Assembly (NCBI GenBank): GCA_016490735.1
Contig: JAEMWC010001006.1
Location: forward strand, 89,501-153,500
DNA: 64,000 nt
Reading direction: 5' to 3'
From: Pachyseris speciosa
Lineage: Eukaryota; Cnidaria; Anthozoa; Scleractinia; Pachyseridae
Position 1 is the stretch's first letter; each line of letters opens with the position of its first letter. The notes under the pieces were generated by a model. It worked only from the letters and a program-made list of their open reading frames with translations. It searched no databases and had not been told where the DNA came from. This document shows positions 44,519 through 54,360 of this stretch, one piece after another. Both the position numbers and the translations under genes were made by a program.

Positions 44519-44677
44519 TTAGTTTCCCCGATTTCTGACAAATTTAGTCTTTGTGATTCCACATTCAGCATAAGTACATTTCATCACAGTTCGACCATTT
44601 TTAGTCTTCTGATATCTTTCACTTCCTGGTACACATTCAGTGACCTTCTTCTGTTTCACACAATATGATTTTACCAT
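44519..44677 (-). CDS. Small basic cysteine protein (element B)
   Basis: A 52-residue protein starting MVKSYCVKQKKVTEC and containing KCTYAECGITKTKF, orthologous to the 61-residue element A protein. It ends at TAA (44,519-44,521), where A reads on for a few codons. It is too short for common ORF cut-offs. A Cys pair of A is changed here (CTC to CTY), so zinc binding is uncertain. The function is unknown. Confidence 0.65.
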   Translation of the reverse strand: MVKSYCVKQKKVTECVPGSERYQKTKNGRTVMKCTYAECGITKTKFVRNRGN

Positions 44678-44689
44678 TATACCATTAAG

Positions 44690-45109
44690 TTAGATATTTT
44701 TAAAGTAGTCTATGATGAATCTGTGATTGACACTTGTGTCTGTGGGATCAAAATCAGCATTATGTATTGTGTTCAGAATCGATCTGCCTTTTTGTCTCTC
44801 GAGAAGATAGTACAAACACCAATATCCACACAATACTGAATCCCTTTCTTGTATCTCATCTCCAGAGTATTCAAGTTGTTTTCCACTTGTAGCCATGTAT
44901 TTCTGTACTTCTGTTGGCATCATTAAACCGAAAGAGTCGAAGTATTCACAGTATTTATCATTTTTGAAATTCCTATAACAAACCCAATGAGTACCAGGTC
45001 CAATTTTGGAATCAAGATTGACTATCCCACATTCATTCTTTTTTATTTGTCTCGGCATATTGTCTCTTGAAAATACTCCTCTAAAATGTTTTATTCCAAG
45101 TTGTTTCAC
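44690..45109 (-). CDS. Adenain-like cysteine protease (element B)
   Basis: His in GPGTHWVCY, acidic residue in EYFDSFG, Cys in VLCGYWCLYYLL, as in element A, and the frame ends DYFKNI. The listed start is a GTG. Conserved residues LSNFDL precede it, but the frame is closed by a TAG about 15 codons upstream and has no ATG before the catalytic His. Relative to A, a net 19-nt loss in this junction changes the phase between the pVI-like gene and the protease. Confidence 0.88.
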   Translation of the reverse strand: MKQLGIKHFRGVFSRDNMPRQIKKNECGIVNLDSKIGPGTHWVCYRNFKNDKYCEYFDSFGLMMPTEVQKYMATSGKQLEYSGDEIQERDSVLCGYWCLYYLLERQKGRSILNTIHNADFDPTDTSVNHRFIIDYFKNI

Positions 45110-45122
45110 CCAATTGATTAAA

Positions 45123-45995
45123 TCAAAGTTGGATAAGGTTAATGGTTCCTAGTATGGGGATTGAATTGAATGGACTGTTTTTGCCCAGTAGAAGTCCTTT
45201 TCCCTTTGTCTTTTTTTTTTTCATTCCCATGCCTATTGGGTTATCCCATGTACCAAAAACAGGAGGGGATTGCCATGGAATCATAGCATGTTTCCCACCA
45301 CTTTTATTTTTATTAACTACAATGTGATCTGGAACATGAACTGGTAATGACCGTCTTGGACGGCTGCTTTCAACATGCAATCCTTTTCCAGTTAATTTTC
45401 TAATTGCTTCTATGGCCAAAGGAATTCCAATACTGGCGAGTATTGTTCCAATACCCTTTCCAGTCTGCGCTTTTGTCGGTTTGATAACAACGTCTCCACC
45501 ATACTGCATTTTTTGAATAATATCTGCCATCTGTCTCGTATTCAATAAATTTCCTACATTCAATAATTGGGATAAATTGGCATTAGGAATAAGAAATCCT
45601 CCACTTTGTTTCTTCCCAAATAGTTTATCAACACCGAGACTTGCTAATGAAGAAAGAGCACCTGTAGCCAATGCTGGAGCCGCTTTAGCTACTGCTTTAC
45701 CTGCATAAGGCAATAGTCTTGTTCCAAGTGAAAAAAGACTGGACCAAAGAGAACCTCCTTCTTGGACTGATTTTCTGATCTGTGCTTTGGATATCTTTAC
45801 ATCAGCACCTGTTCCATTTCTCTGTGCTTTGGCTAATTTTTTTATCTGTGTTTTTGTCAACATCATTTGATCACCTCCAGTGAGATCTCCATGTGCAAGT
45901 CTCAATGTTACCGGTGAATTTGTTTGTATAGCTTTTGCAAGCCTTTCCTTCTGACTTCCTGAAAGTCTTACTCCATGAGGATGATAAGTAGTCAT
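45123..45995 (-). CDS. pVI-like minor capsid protein (element B)
   Basis: An intact 290-residue protein starting MTTYHPHGVRLSGSQKERLA. Features are an N-terminal basic domain with TLRLAHGDLTGGDQMMLTK, an amphipathic segment SLWSSLFSLGTRLLPYAGKA, a hydrophobic Ala-rich stretch, GGF and GKG linkers, an RPRRSLPVHVPD motif, KKKKTKGKG encoded by an A11 run and the C-terminus KNSPFNSIPILG. In the Maverick virion it likely links MCP capsomers to the core and is cut by the protease. It sits between protease and MCP as in A. Confidence 0.82.
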   Translation of the reverse strand: MTTYHPHGVRLSGSQKERLAKAIQTNSPVTLRLAHGDLTGGDQMMLTKTQIKKLAKAQRNGTGADVKISKAQIRKSVQEGGSLWSSLFSLGTRLLPYAGKAVAKAAPALATGALSSLASLGVDKLFGKKQSGGFLIPNANLSQLLNVGNLLNTRQMADIIQKMQYGGDVVIKPTKAQTGKGIGTILASIGIPLAIEAIRKLTGKGLHVESSRPRRSLPVHVPDHIVVNKNKSGGKHAMIPWQSPPVFGTWDNPIGMGMKKKKTKGKGLLLGKNSPFNSIPILGTINLIQL

Positions 45996-46089
45996 ATAAT
46001 ATATGTTTATACTAAATTGTATTTAATAGAAACAATTATTTAATTTATTTAATTTATTTATTTAATTTATTTCCAATTAATTATTTAAT

Positions 46090-47373
46090 TTACATTGATC
46101 TCAGAATTAATTTTCCATCAGTCTTTCTCATCTCAATATCCTGCTCATAGAGGACCAATGCATACACACTGTAATCAGCATTTGTTCCATCACTCAAAGT
46201 GTATTTGAAAGTCAGTTTTGTCATTCCATCTTTTATGTCCTGCTTCTGTTTTGTCAGATCAAAGTAAATGAAAGGGAATATTGTACGGAAGTTGCCCCTG
46301 TTAAGAAGGGTACTTTCACTGAAATCATTTACAGCTTGAACATATTTCAAAACATCTCTAAATACTCTTGTTGGTTCTGTTGATGGTTTATAATGAACCT
46401 CTGGATAATCATTTCCGTTGCCAACCTCAAGATAACAATCAGTCAAAGTTCGGTTATTTGCAACTGAGAATGTGTTATAGAGAAATTTATTGGCTGTCTG
46501 AGACGAATCATTGGCATCATTGATGATGAATACAAAAACATGCCTGGGTTTGTTTATTCCTGTGGAAATACGGAAATTGGCAGTCTGTTGTCTTGTTGAA
46601 TTGCCTCTCTCAACCATTTCTCTCATGTAAGTCCACTTTCTGTTGTCAAGATACTTGCTCATGTATAAGGACTTTCCCGCAGAATTGAAAATAATACGAG
46701 GAACAATTAGCTGGAATTTAGTTAGTACCACACGACATTCATCAGTAGCTTGCCAAATCATATTGTCATCACTCTCAAGTGTCAGGTTCACCTCTACTTT
46801 TGAGTTAGGCATGAGTTCATCCCAAAAGCTCTTGAAAAAACCGTATCTGTTTAATGCTATCTCTGCATTTACTTCACCACCACCATTAAGTAAAGCTTTA
46901 CGATCTGAGAATCCTTTGTTATAAGCAGCTTGTGCCACTCTGTTTTCAGCACCTCTGCTGGTGTCAAGATAGAAGAACTCATTGGTTCCCTGACTTACAG
47001 CATAACCCTGTGAATACTCAAGCAATGAATTAATATTTGTGGCTTGGTTAGCGTCTCGGCATTCATAAACATCAAGACCATTCATTTTTACATTAATGGT
47101 GTTAATAAGAGCGTGAACTGAATTAACAATACCATTTCGATCTGCATTAGCAATATCAGCTCCATCTGCAAGCTTATTTTCTTTGAAAATAACATTAAAA
47201 CGGGCATTATACCAGTCAAATGGTGTAGTCTCTCCACTGTTATCAACAACGAATCGATAACCTGTTTTCCTCTGATGAGCATTGTTTGCTACTACAGTAT
47301 TAAGTGCTGTCTCTAGTTCGAACACTACATCTTCATATCTTTCGATATATTTTGAGTCACGATAGTTTGACAT
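46090..47373 (-). CDS. Major capsid protein (hexon-like, double jelly roll), element B
   Basis: An intact 427-residue frame close to the A copy, with FDWYNARFNVIFK, DVYECRDANQATN, NEFFYLDTS, KWTYMREMVERGN and LEVGNGNDYPEVHY. Within the first hundred residues the two proteins differ at only about eleven positions. A TCTA motif lies 12 nt upstream on the coding strand. No frameshift or stop is seen, in contrast to the decayed replication gene. Confidence 0.92.
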   Translation of the reverse strand: MSNYRDSKYIERYEDVVFELETALNTVVANNAHQRKTGYRFVVDNSGETTPFDWYNARFNVIFKENKLADGADIANADRNGIVNSVHALINTINVKMNGLDVYECRDANQATNINSLLEYSQGYAVSQGTNEFFYLDTSRGAENRVAQAAYNKGFSDRKALLNGGGEVNAEIALNRYGFFKSFWDELMPNSKVEVNLTLESDDNMIWQATDECRVVLTKFQLIVPRIIFNSAGKSLYMSKYLDNRKWTYMREMVERGNSTRQQTANFRISTGINKPRHVFVFIINDANDSSQTANKFLYNTFSVANNRTLTDCYLEVGNGNDYPEVHYKPSTEPTRVFRDVLKYVQAVNDFSESTLLNRGNFRTIFPFIYFDLTKQKQDIKDGMTKLTFKYTLSDGTNADYSVYALVLYEQDIEMRKTDGKLILRSM

Positions 47374-47385
47374 ATATTATTGTGT

Positions 47386-47389
47386 TAGA
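47386..47389 (-). promoter_or_regulatory. TCTA motif 12 nt before the element B MCP start
   Basis: Coding strand TATCTAACACAATAATATATG. The 12-nt spacing equals that of the A copy although the intervening bases differ. Confidence 0.7.
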
Positions 47390-47395
47390 TAAAAG

Positions 47396-47638
47396 TTATT
47401 TTATTTTACGAGGTCGACCTCTCTTTCTTTTGATTAAACCACCAGTCTGGCTCACACTCTCAGTTCCACTCTTGTTTCCACTTTTTCTCTTTTTCAAAAG
47501 TTCTATGATTTTGTCACCAGCTTTTTTGCCAGCATGTTCACCAATTGTTGTTGCTGCTTTTTTTCCAGCTGTTTTGATCATATCAGTCACAATACCTTCA
47601 CCATGTTGTTCATATTTTTTAAACTAAAACCGTTTCAT
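47396..47638 (-). pseudogene. AT-hook core-like protein with a stop at codon 5 (element B)
   Basis: The conserved start MKRF is followed by an in-frame TAG, and the frame then continues to RKRGRPRKIK. Translation could restart at the internal ATG (MIKTAGKKAATTIGEHAGKK) and give a 64-residue basic protein. The A copy has a frameshift at nearly the same place. The product is lysine/alanine-rich with a C-terminal AT-hook, suggesting DNA packaging in the virion. Confidence 0.65.
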
Positions 47639-47651
47639 ATACTATTAGGTT

Positions 47652-48437
47652 TTATAATTCCACACCTCTCAAGAATAACTCAATATACCAATCTATCCCA
47701 TTTAAATCGACTGGAGCTCTAGAAGAATCAGTGACATAAAAACGTATTGAGCTGATTGTATGTGTTGAGACAGGATTCCATGAAAGAAAACGAGGTTTGT
47801 AAGTGAAAGGTAAACTTCTAACGAGATCTGTGACTGGTATAACTGCGATTGTATTTGTGCTATTTCCATCAACAATGCTATCTATCACCATATCAAAATT
47901 GATATAAATTTCATCTACTCCTCTTGTAATATCAGGTAGATTTGTTCCATATTCTGTGGCTGAAACTAATTTTGAATCGAAACCGATAAGTTTTCTGAAA
48001 TCAAGATTTCTCAGATCCACACGATAATTTTCATTGAGTTCAATCAAAATGCGATATGTTGACAAAACGAAATACATGTTAATACCATACAGGAATTTTG
48101 ATTTGTCTGTTTCAGATGGATTCAGTACATGGCTATTTTTACTCATATACTCATGAATGTAACTATTGATATCGTCGTATGAATACATCCCGTCAACGAA
48201 TGTTATTGTTTCCCAGTTTACACCTTTGTCATAGCTGTATTTCATTTGATTATTCCCAAAAATATCTCTGATATTGTACCAACTGTATGTCATATTGATA
48301 ACATTCACAGCCATTTCATATTTCAAATCATTCGTTAATTTAAGAGGTGTATTGAATCTTTTTTCAAAATCATGACTCTTACTGACACCAATTTTGTCTC
48401 TGTTTTTACTGTTGAATCGTAATGAAATTTCTGTCAT
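47652..48437 (-). CDS. Penton-like minor capsid protein (single jelly roll), element B
   Basis: An intact 261-residue frame, collinear with the A protein: LRFNSKNRDKIGVSKSHDFE, NMTYSWYNIRDIFGNNQMKY, FVDGMYSYDDINSYIHEYM, ending DLNGIDWYIELFLRGVEL. A vertex capsid role is inferred from the family. A TCTA motif is 12 nt before the ATG. Confidence 0.88.
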   Translation of the reverse strand: MTEISLRFNSKNRDKIGVSKSHDFEKRFNTPLKLTNDLKYEMAVNVINMTYSWYNIRDIFGNNQMKYSYDKGVNWETITFVDGMYSYDDINSYIHEYMSKNSHVLNPSETDKSKFLYGINMYFVLSTYRILIELNENYRVDLRNLDFRKLIGFDSKLVSATEYGTNLPDITRGVDEIYINFDMVIDSIVDGNSTNTIAVIPVTDLVRSLPFTYKPRFLSWNPVSTHTISSIRFYVTDSSRAPVDLNGIDWYIELFLRGVEL

Positions 48438-48443
48438 ATACTT

Positions 48444-49308
48444 TTACATTAGATATTTCATCATTATTTTATTCAACTCACCGGTTTTCAGGATTCCCAG
48501 TCTGTTCAATGTATGCAATATTTTTGTGAATTCATTTTGAACATTTTTGCTGTTGTTGCCGGCTGAAATAGATCCACCAAGCAACTGCAGTCTTGAAAGC
48601 ATGTCACCCAAAAATGCATCCCTTGCACTCATTGCACCTCTTCTCCTTCCCATGCCTGAACCAACAGTTTGTGCACCTTCCTTAACAGTTTCCATTCTTT
48701 TTCGGTACTTTTGCATTAATTTATCCTTTGAGTTGATTCATATATCTTGTCTTTGTTTTTATCCCTATTTGTTTTGGTTGTTGATAGATGAGCTTTTTGT
48801 CTTGCAAGTTGTCTGGTTATTTAACCAATATTTTTGTTATACTTGTCGATGTCGATTGTACCATCCATTATCCTTCTAAAATTGTTGTTGGAGGAAACAA
48901 TTCATATTCCTGTAATACCTTAACCTCATCAAGTGAGAAACCTTTGTCAAGATTTGACTTATACTTTGGTTCTGTTTCAGTCATCATTTTAGGTTTGTAA
49001 TCAATTGGTAATGTTGTTTTCATAGGTACTGATTCAGGTAACGTGTTTAATAGCATAAGATCTTCAAAACCAGATGTCAAGGCTTTTTGATTCTTTTTCA
49101 ACTGTTCAATAACTTCATCCTGTTTTTTGTCAACACTTTCTTTCACACTCTTCTGGACATCAATAGAGGGTTTCAGCAATTCTGATGTTGTATCATATGC
49201 ATCCTGTTTTCTGTATTCATAAGTCTTGATAACATCACGAACTTCTCTAGTTTTATTTCCGGCTTCAATTCCACTTTTAAGAAGCCTTTTCATTCGTTCT
49301 ATATCCAT
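48444..49308 (-). pseudogene. Coiled-coil virion protein, interrupted (element B)
   Basis: The start is set at MDIERMKRLL (49,308) because TCTA lies exactly 12 nt upstream and A starts there. The N-terminal 146 codons stop at 48,868. A middle section is readable in another frame with an internal TAA near 48,817, and the conserved C-terminal domain (GDMLSRLQLLGGSISAGNNS ... LNKIMMKYLM) is open at 48,716-48,444. At least two frame changes are therefore needed relative to the intact A copy. Confidence 0.72.
48450..48453 (-). promoter_or_regulatory. TCTA motif 12 nt before the element B penton start
   Basis: Coding strand TATCTAATGTAAAAGTATATG, 12 nt between TCTA and ATG. Confidence 0.65.
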
Positions 49309-49320
49309 ATACAATTGTGT

Positions 49321-49332
49321 TAGACTAATCTA
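49321..49332. promoter_or_regulatory. Back-to-back TCTA motifs in the central divergent promoter (element B)
   Basis: TAGACTAATCTA contains one TCTA on each strand. The minus-strand copy is 12 nt from the coiled-coil gene ATG (49,308) and the plus-strand copy is 12 nt from the ATPase ATG (49,345). The whole intergenic region is only 36 bp. Confidence 0.72.
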
Positions 49333-49344
49333 AACTATTAACAT

Positions 49345-49986
49345 ATGGAAATTCCAAATTATGATATCATTCAGAATTCAAATAATTCATTCAGACAGTT
49401 GTATCCGTATATGCCAAAAGATACATTTAGAATGTTATTGGCTGGTAATTCTGGATCTGGAAAGACAACATTGTTCATGCATTTGATTATGGAACCATTG
49501 GTCTATTATGATCAGATACATCTTTATGCAAAAAATTTGGATCAAGACAAGTACAAATATCTTCGGAAAGTAATGGATGAAATAAGCAGTCACATTGGAT
49601 ATCCTGCCTTGGTTTGCAGTCAAGAAGAGATATTGCCAGTTGAACAAATAAAAGACACAGATTTGCAGCGATTGGTTGTTTTTGATGATTTCGTGACTGA
49701 CAAGAAACAAGATCAAATCATAAGCTATTTCATTCAGGGGAGACACAAGAACTGTTCAGTCATATATCTCACACAATCATTCTATGGCTGTCCAAAATCA
49801 ATCAGACTCAATTGCAGTCACTTCTGCCTTTATGATTTCCCATCCTCAAGAGAAAGGAACTTGATTGCACAAGAACTTGGAATAGACAAGAAGAAATACA
49901 TTGAAGCAACCAAGAAACCATATTCCTTCTGTTATGTTGACAAGCCGATGAAGACAATCAAGAGAAATTTTTATGGTGCGATTTAA
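49345..49986 (+). CDS. A32/FtsK-type genome-packaging ATPase (element B)
   Basis: An intact 213 residues with Walker A GNSGSGKTT, Walker B LVVFDDFVTDKK and QGRHKNCSVIYLTQS. It differs from A mainly in the segment after Walker A (FMHLIMEP versus FWYLIMEP) and near residues 70-85. It is the first gene of the rightward block and is followed 14 nt later by a small acidic gene absent from A. Confidence 0.92.
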   Translation: MEIPNYDIIQNSNNSFRQLYPYMPKDTFRMLLAGNSGSGKTTLFMHLIMEPLVYYDQIHLYAKNLDQDKYKYLRKVMDEISSHIGYPALVCSQEEILPVEQIKDTDLQRLVVFDDFVTDKKQDQIISYFIQGRHKNCSVIYLTQSFYGCPKSIRLNCSHFCLYDFPSSRERNLIAQELGIDKKKYIEATKKPYSFCYVDKPMKTIKRNFYGAI

Positions 49987-50000
49987 TCTAACACTATAAT

Positions 50001-50227
50001 ATGGCAATCAACAATTTCCAAAACAGGAGAATCCCAGAACAGAAAGAATCGAAAAATTGATCAAACCTTCTGATGTTGAAACACCATTTGAAATCGCTGA
50101 AAAAATCAAAATGGAAGTATACAGGAAGACACAAAAAGCATTGAAAAACAATAAGAGACTACCTGTCATCTATGAAACCATACCACCTGAATTCTTGGAA
50201 GATGAAAGCAGTGATGAAGAAGATTAA
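50001..50227 (+). pseudogene. Small acidic protein gene, one-base loss after the ATG (element B only)
   Basis: TCTA at 49,987-49,990 precedes an ATG at 50,001, but that frame stops after 19 codons. The frame one base over is open for 73 codons (PKQENPRTERIEKLIKPSDV ... EDESSDEED) and ends at TAA before the next TCTA. A single lost base right after the ATG would explain this. The protein is charged and helical with an acidic tail. The family is not recognised. Element A has no copy between ATPase and fibre. Confidence 0.55.
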
Positions 50228-50244
50228 TCTAACAAGATGATATA

Positions 50245-53200
50245 ATGGGAGTTTTCAATTCTCCACAAGATCAAGATAAAACAAAAACTGGAACTGGTGA
50301 AAGAGGCCCAGCTGGTCCAATTGGTCCCAAAGGTGAAAAAGGTGATAGAGGTCCAAAAGGTAATACAGGTGCAATTGGTCCACAAGGAGCTACTGGAGCT
50401 GTTGGTCCCAAAGGTGATGGATTCAAATTAACACAAGATGGTAATTATGACATTGAAAACAAAAAAATTAGTAATGTAGCAGACCCAACTTCTAACAAAG
50501 ATGCTGTTAATATGAGATACGTCAACGATGCTGTTTTATCAATTGAAGGAACACGTGTTAATCCATTCAAATTTCTTCTTGAAGATATATCAAAAACAAC
50601 TATTCTTAGAAATGCGAATAATCTACAATTAGAAGACTATAATAAAAGCCCTTACTCAATAAATAAAAAAGCCTTGTCTTTTGTTATTCCTACTGCTGGT
50701 CTTACAACTGTTCTTCGTTTTGATTTGTCACAATTGGAAGTTTCAAAGTACACTTTAGTTGTTGAGTTTTATACTGATGGTAACACAAATAATGCAACAG
50801 TCGATGATGATGTTTTGTCATCAAATTTAATTGAAAGAAAGGATTCAATAAAAAGAGCATTTCCAAAGACTCATCTTGTTGATGGTTATCTTAAGAGAAT
50901 ATTCTTCCTTGAAAAAACAAGTCATGGTTCCACATCAATGGAGTTATTGTTGATTTCACCATATTTACAAAATAATAAAAAACATTATGTTATAGTTTAT
51001 GGTGTTTATGGATTTTCTAATATCATTTTATCACATATTCATGATCCTATTTTTGAGATTGAAAATGGTGATGTTGCTTTTGGTGTTGACATTGACATGA
51101 ATGACAACAAAATCATCAATGTCGGAGAAGGTACTGATGATAATGACTGTGTGACTAAAAAACAACTTGACGCCAAGATAAATACAACAACTTATTTGAA
51201 AAACAATTCAGTCCCAAGTTTGCCAATTCCTGATGGTAATTACATTTCTTTGTTTATTTCTCCTTCGAATATGACTGTGGAATCACCAGACAGAGTCACC
51301 AGATTGACAGACCCTTTGAATGGTAAATATATTAGTTCTGGTGATAAACCCCAATTGGTTTTTGATGAGAATAACAACAGATTTTCTATCAGAACCTTGA
51401 GAGGCGGATACAGACTTGATTCATGGCAATCCATTTCTGATATTGCTGGTCCATCAGGAAACATATTCACATCAATTTTCATCGTCAGAACAATCAGGAG
51501 AAATCAGTATTATTTACAACAAACACAATTCCAATTAGGATTCAATGGACCACTTATCAGTGCCACACGCCTGATGACAAACGGAAATTACTTGTTTCGA
51601 TTCGGAAATGACACTTTGACTGTTCCAGGGGGGAAATATGGTCAAATAGATGTATGGACAATCCGTGTTAATGGTACAAACCTTGAAATTTTCAAAGGTT
51701 TTTCATAACTTACACCTGTTGGATCTAAAACAATATCATCAAATGTTTCAGGCATAGGAAATCGCATTGTTTTTGGTTGTGGCTTATCACCTGGGCGGAT
51801 TCATGATTTGGCTGACATGGAATATTACGCCTTTTATTCTTGGAACAGATCTCTGACTGATCACGAACTTGAAGCAATGTTCTCATTTGTTGAAAGGACA
51901 TTTTTACCATTGAGTGTGGACCTCTCTCCTTATTTCAAAAAGGATGGAAGTGTTGCAATGTCCGGTGATCTTGACATGGGAGACAATGAAATAACAAATG
52001 TTGGATCTCCGACTTCCAACAAAGATGCTGCCAATAAGAAATATGTTGATGACCTCATTCTTTCAGCATCTGGTACTCAACGCAACCCATTCGCTTTTCT
52101 GTTAAAAGACATATCCAAGTCTTCTGCAGTCAGTGATGCAACAAACCTTCAAATTGAGAATTTTGATGGATCACCATACCACATAAATAAGTCCTCATTG
52201 TCTTTTATCATTTCACATAGTGGTAACTTTACATCCAAAATTCGTTTTGATTTGACACCTTTGACAAAAGGACGGTACACATTTGTCACTGAGTTTTACT
52301 CACCATCTGACCCAAGAAGTGCAACAATTGAATTAACCATTCGGTCTATAAACTTACGTGAGGTGGGACAGCCGTTTCAAAAAGCTTTCCTCAAAACTCC
52401 ACACGTTGATGGTCACATGAAAAAACTTTTCCAGATAGAAAAAAACAGTGGTGGTCAAGCGGCGATTGAGGTGGAACTTTCCAGCACAGCTCCTGCGTCT
52501 AACACCAAAACACATATCATCGTTTATGGGGCCTATGGCTATCATACCAATTTGCCTTACTTTCTCCATGACCCAGCTTATGAAATTGAAAACGGCCATG
52601 TTGCGTTTGGTAGTAATATTGACATGAAATTAAACAAAATCATCAACCTGCAGGATAACCCCTCAAACCCACAAGATGCTGTAAACAAAAGTTATGTTGA
52701 CCAGAGGTTGCAAACCAAACTCGATACGATTGCACAACAAAATCTAAATATGAACAACAATGCCATTACTGATCTTGCTCCACCCGTCAACGCAGACGAT
52801 GCGGCGACAAAACGTTATACTGACGAATATTTTCTCCGACGAGACGGTTCGACTGCAATGTATGGCGATTTGTCAATGAGTGGAAATAAAGTGACGAATT
52901 TAGCGGACGTGGTGAATGAAACTGATGCAGTGAACTTTAGAGTTTTAAATCGAGCTTCACAAACTATTAGAGCAAACACTTTATTATTGAATGGAACAAA
53001 TTCGATGGCAGCGGATATGAAACTTGGAGGGCATAAAATCATTAACTTAAAAGAAGGAACAAATAAAACCGATGCCGTAAATTTAGATCAATTAGAAAAA
53101 AGTCATATTTCATCTGCTTCTCATCCAAAGAATGCTTTCAAATATTTGATGAATGATATCGATGAAATTAGCACTGAATATGGCTTGACAGTTAATGGAT

Positions 53201-54114
53201 ATGTCAATTTACCTCGTTCACCACATTTGATTTCCAAAAAGGTCATTGATATAGACTTAAATAAAGAAGCTAATCATATTTACAGAGCTAGAATTGGATT
53301 TAATATGTACACAATAAAAGATGGAAAATACACTTTCATTCTTGAATGGCTATTTCCTGATTATGAAGGAATGAGTCTTAGTAGTGTAACATTCAATGCA
53401 ACTGGTGGAATCACAATTCATAAAACTGTAGGGAGAAAATTTGACAACAGAAATGAAGATCATTCGAGATATTTATTATGGATTGAAAAACCATCAGCAA
53501 GTTCACCACCTGAATATTTATATTGTACAATACATATCAATGCTAACCCAACTTATCCAAATAGGTACAAAGTTCATTGTGTTGCATATGGTATTGATTT
53601 CGAAGCTGCAGACGTTCCATCAAGTGTTTACGACTTCACAGAAGCTTATAAAATCGTAAATGAAAAAATACAATTACAAACTGATTTAGATTTGAATGGT
53701 TTTGATGTGAAAGAAAATGAAAATTGGTTGTTTGGTGGAGACAATGGCGAATTGACAATGCTGAATAATATTAATATGAACAGCTATTTAATAAAAGAGG
53801 CTAAACTTGGTGGTGATTTGAATCTGAATGGCTATAGAATTCATAATAATAGTTTGAATCTATTTCGTTCAAGCGTTACAGGCGTAATTATGGAAACAGC
53901 TTTCGATTTGGGTGGATTTGCTCTTTACAGGCCGAAATTAGGAGGTGATCTAAATTTGAATGGGAATGGAATAATCGGTCAAATACAATATTTGAATTGC
54001 TCTGTTAAAGCCAAACAAGGACATAATAAGAATGTTTTAAAGCCTGTATTGATAAATGGCTCTGATTTTTTAGTCATTCACAACAATGACTTTCATATTA
54101 AGATATGTATGTAA
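50245..54114 (+). pseudogene. Fibre protein 1: collagen, tail-repeat and LamG domains, one in-frame stop (element B)
   Basis: One continuous frame of about 1,290 codons broken only by TAA at 51,706-51,708. Order: about 14 Gly-X-Y triplets (residues 20-60); a phage-tail-type repeat (NYDIENKKISNVADPTSNKD); a beta-rich head ([15 protein letters not shown]...). A LamG/ConA-like domain split by the stop comes next, ending YYAFYSWNRSLTDHELEAMF. A second tail repeat and head, and two or three more DAATKRYTDE-type repeats follow. The conserved C-terminal block (SHISSASHPKNAFKYLMND ... GGDLNLNG) closes the gene. It is a probable receptor-binding spike. The stop may be a CAA-to-TAA change or be read through. 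Confidence 0.8.
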
Positions 54115-54344
54115 TACAAGGAACAAAACCCGGAATATTCTACTTCAAGACAAAAGCTGAAGGTGCTGGAAATTTACCACTACCAGCAACAATTTTTGAA
54201 TACAGACATGGTGCTGTGGGCAGAAACATCACAACGGTTGACGTCAATAAATCATTATCGAGAGGCTATCTTATAATTGACTATTCACATCCCAATAGTG
54301 GAGAATTTGATACAGCATTCACACTTGAAGTGGTCATGAATTAA
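54105..54344 (+). CDS. Small beta-rich fibre-associated protein (element B)
   Basis: 79 residues starting MYVIQGTKPGIFYFKTK, overlapping the fibre 1 stop by about ten bases. It is collinear with A 29,849-30,088. Conservation of length and frame in both elements supports a real gene. The function is unknown; a fibre cap or assembly factor is a guess from position. Confidence 0.62.
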   Translation: MYVIQGTKPGIFYFKTKAEGAGNLPLPATIFEYRHGAVGRNITTVDVNKSLSRGYLIIDYSHPNSGEFDTAFTLEVVMN

Positions 54345-54348
54345 TCTA
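54345..54348 (+). promoter_or_regulatory. TCTA motif 12 nt before element B fibre 2
   Basis: Plus strand TTAATCTAAAATAATATTATATG, 12 nt between TCTA and ATG, directly after the previous stop codon. Confidence 0.65.
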
Positions 54349-54360
54349 AAATAATATTAT

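Noticed and set aside
45107..45140. CTT TGA as an RF2-like +1 frameshift site between pVI-like gene and protease in B
   Set aside because: Element A has a different phase and no such site, so it is not conserved; the 19-nt difference explains it better.
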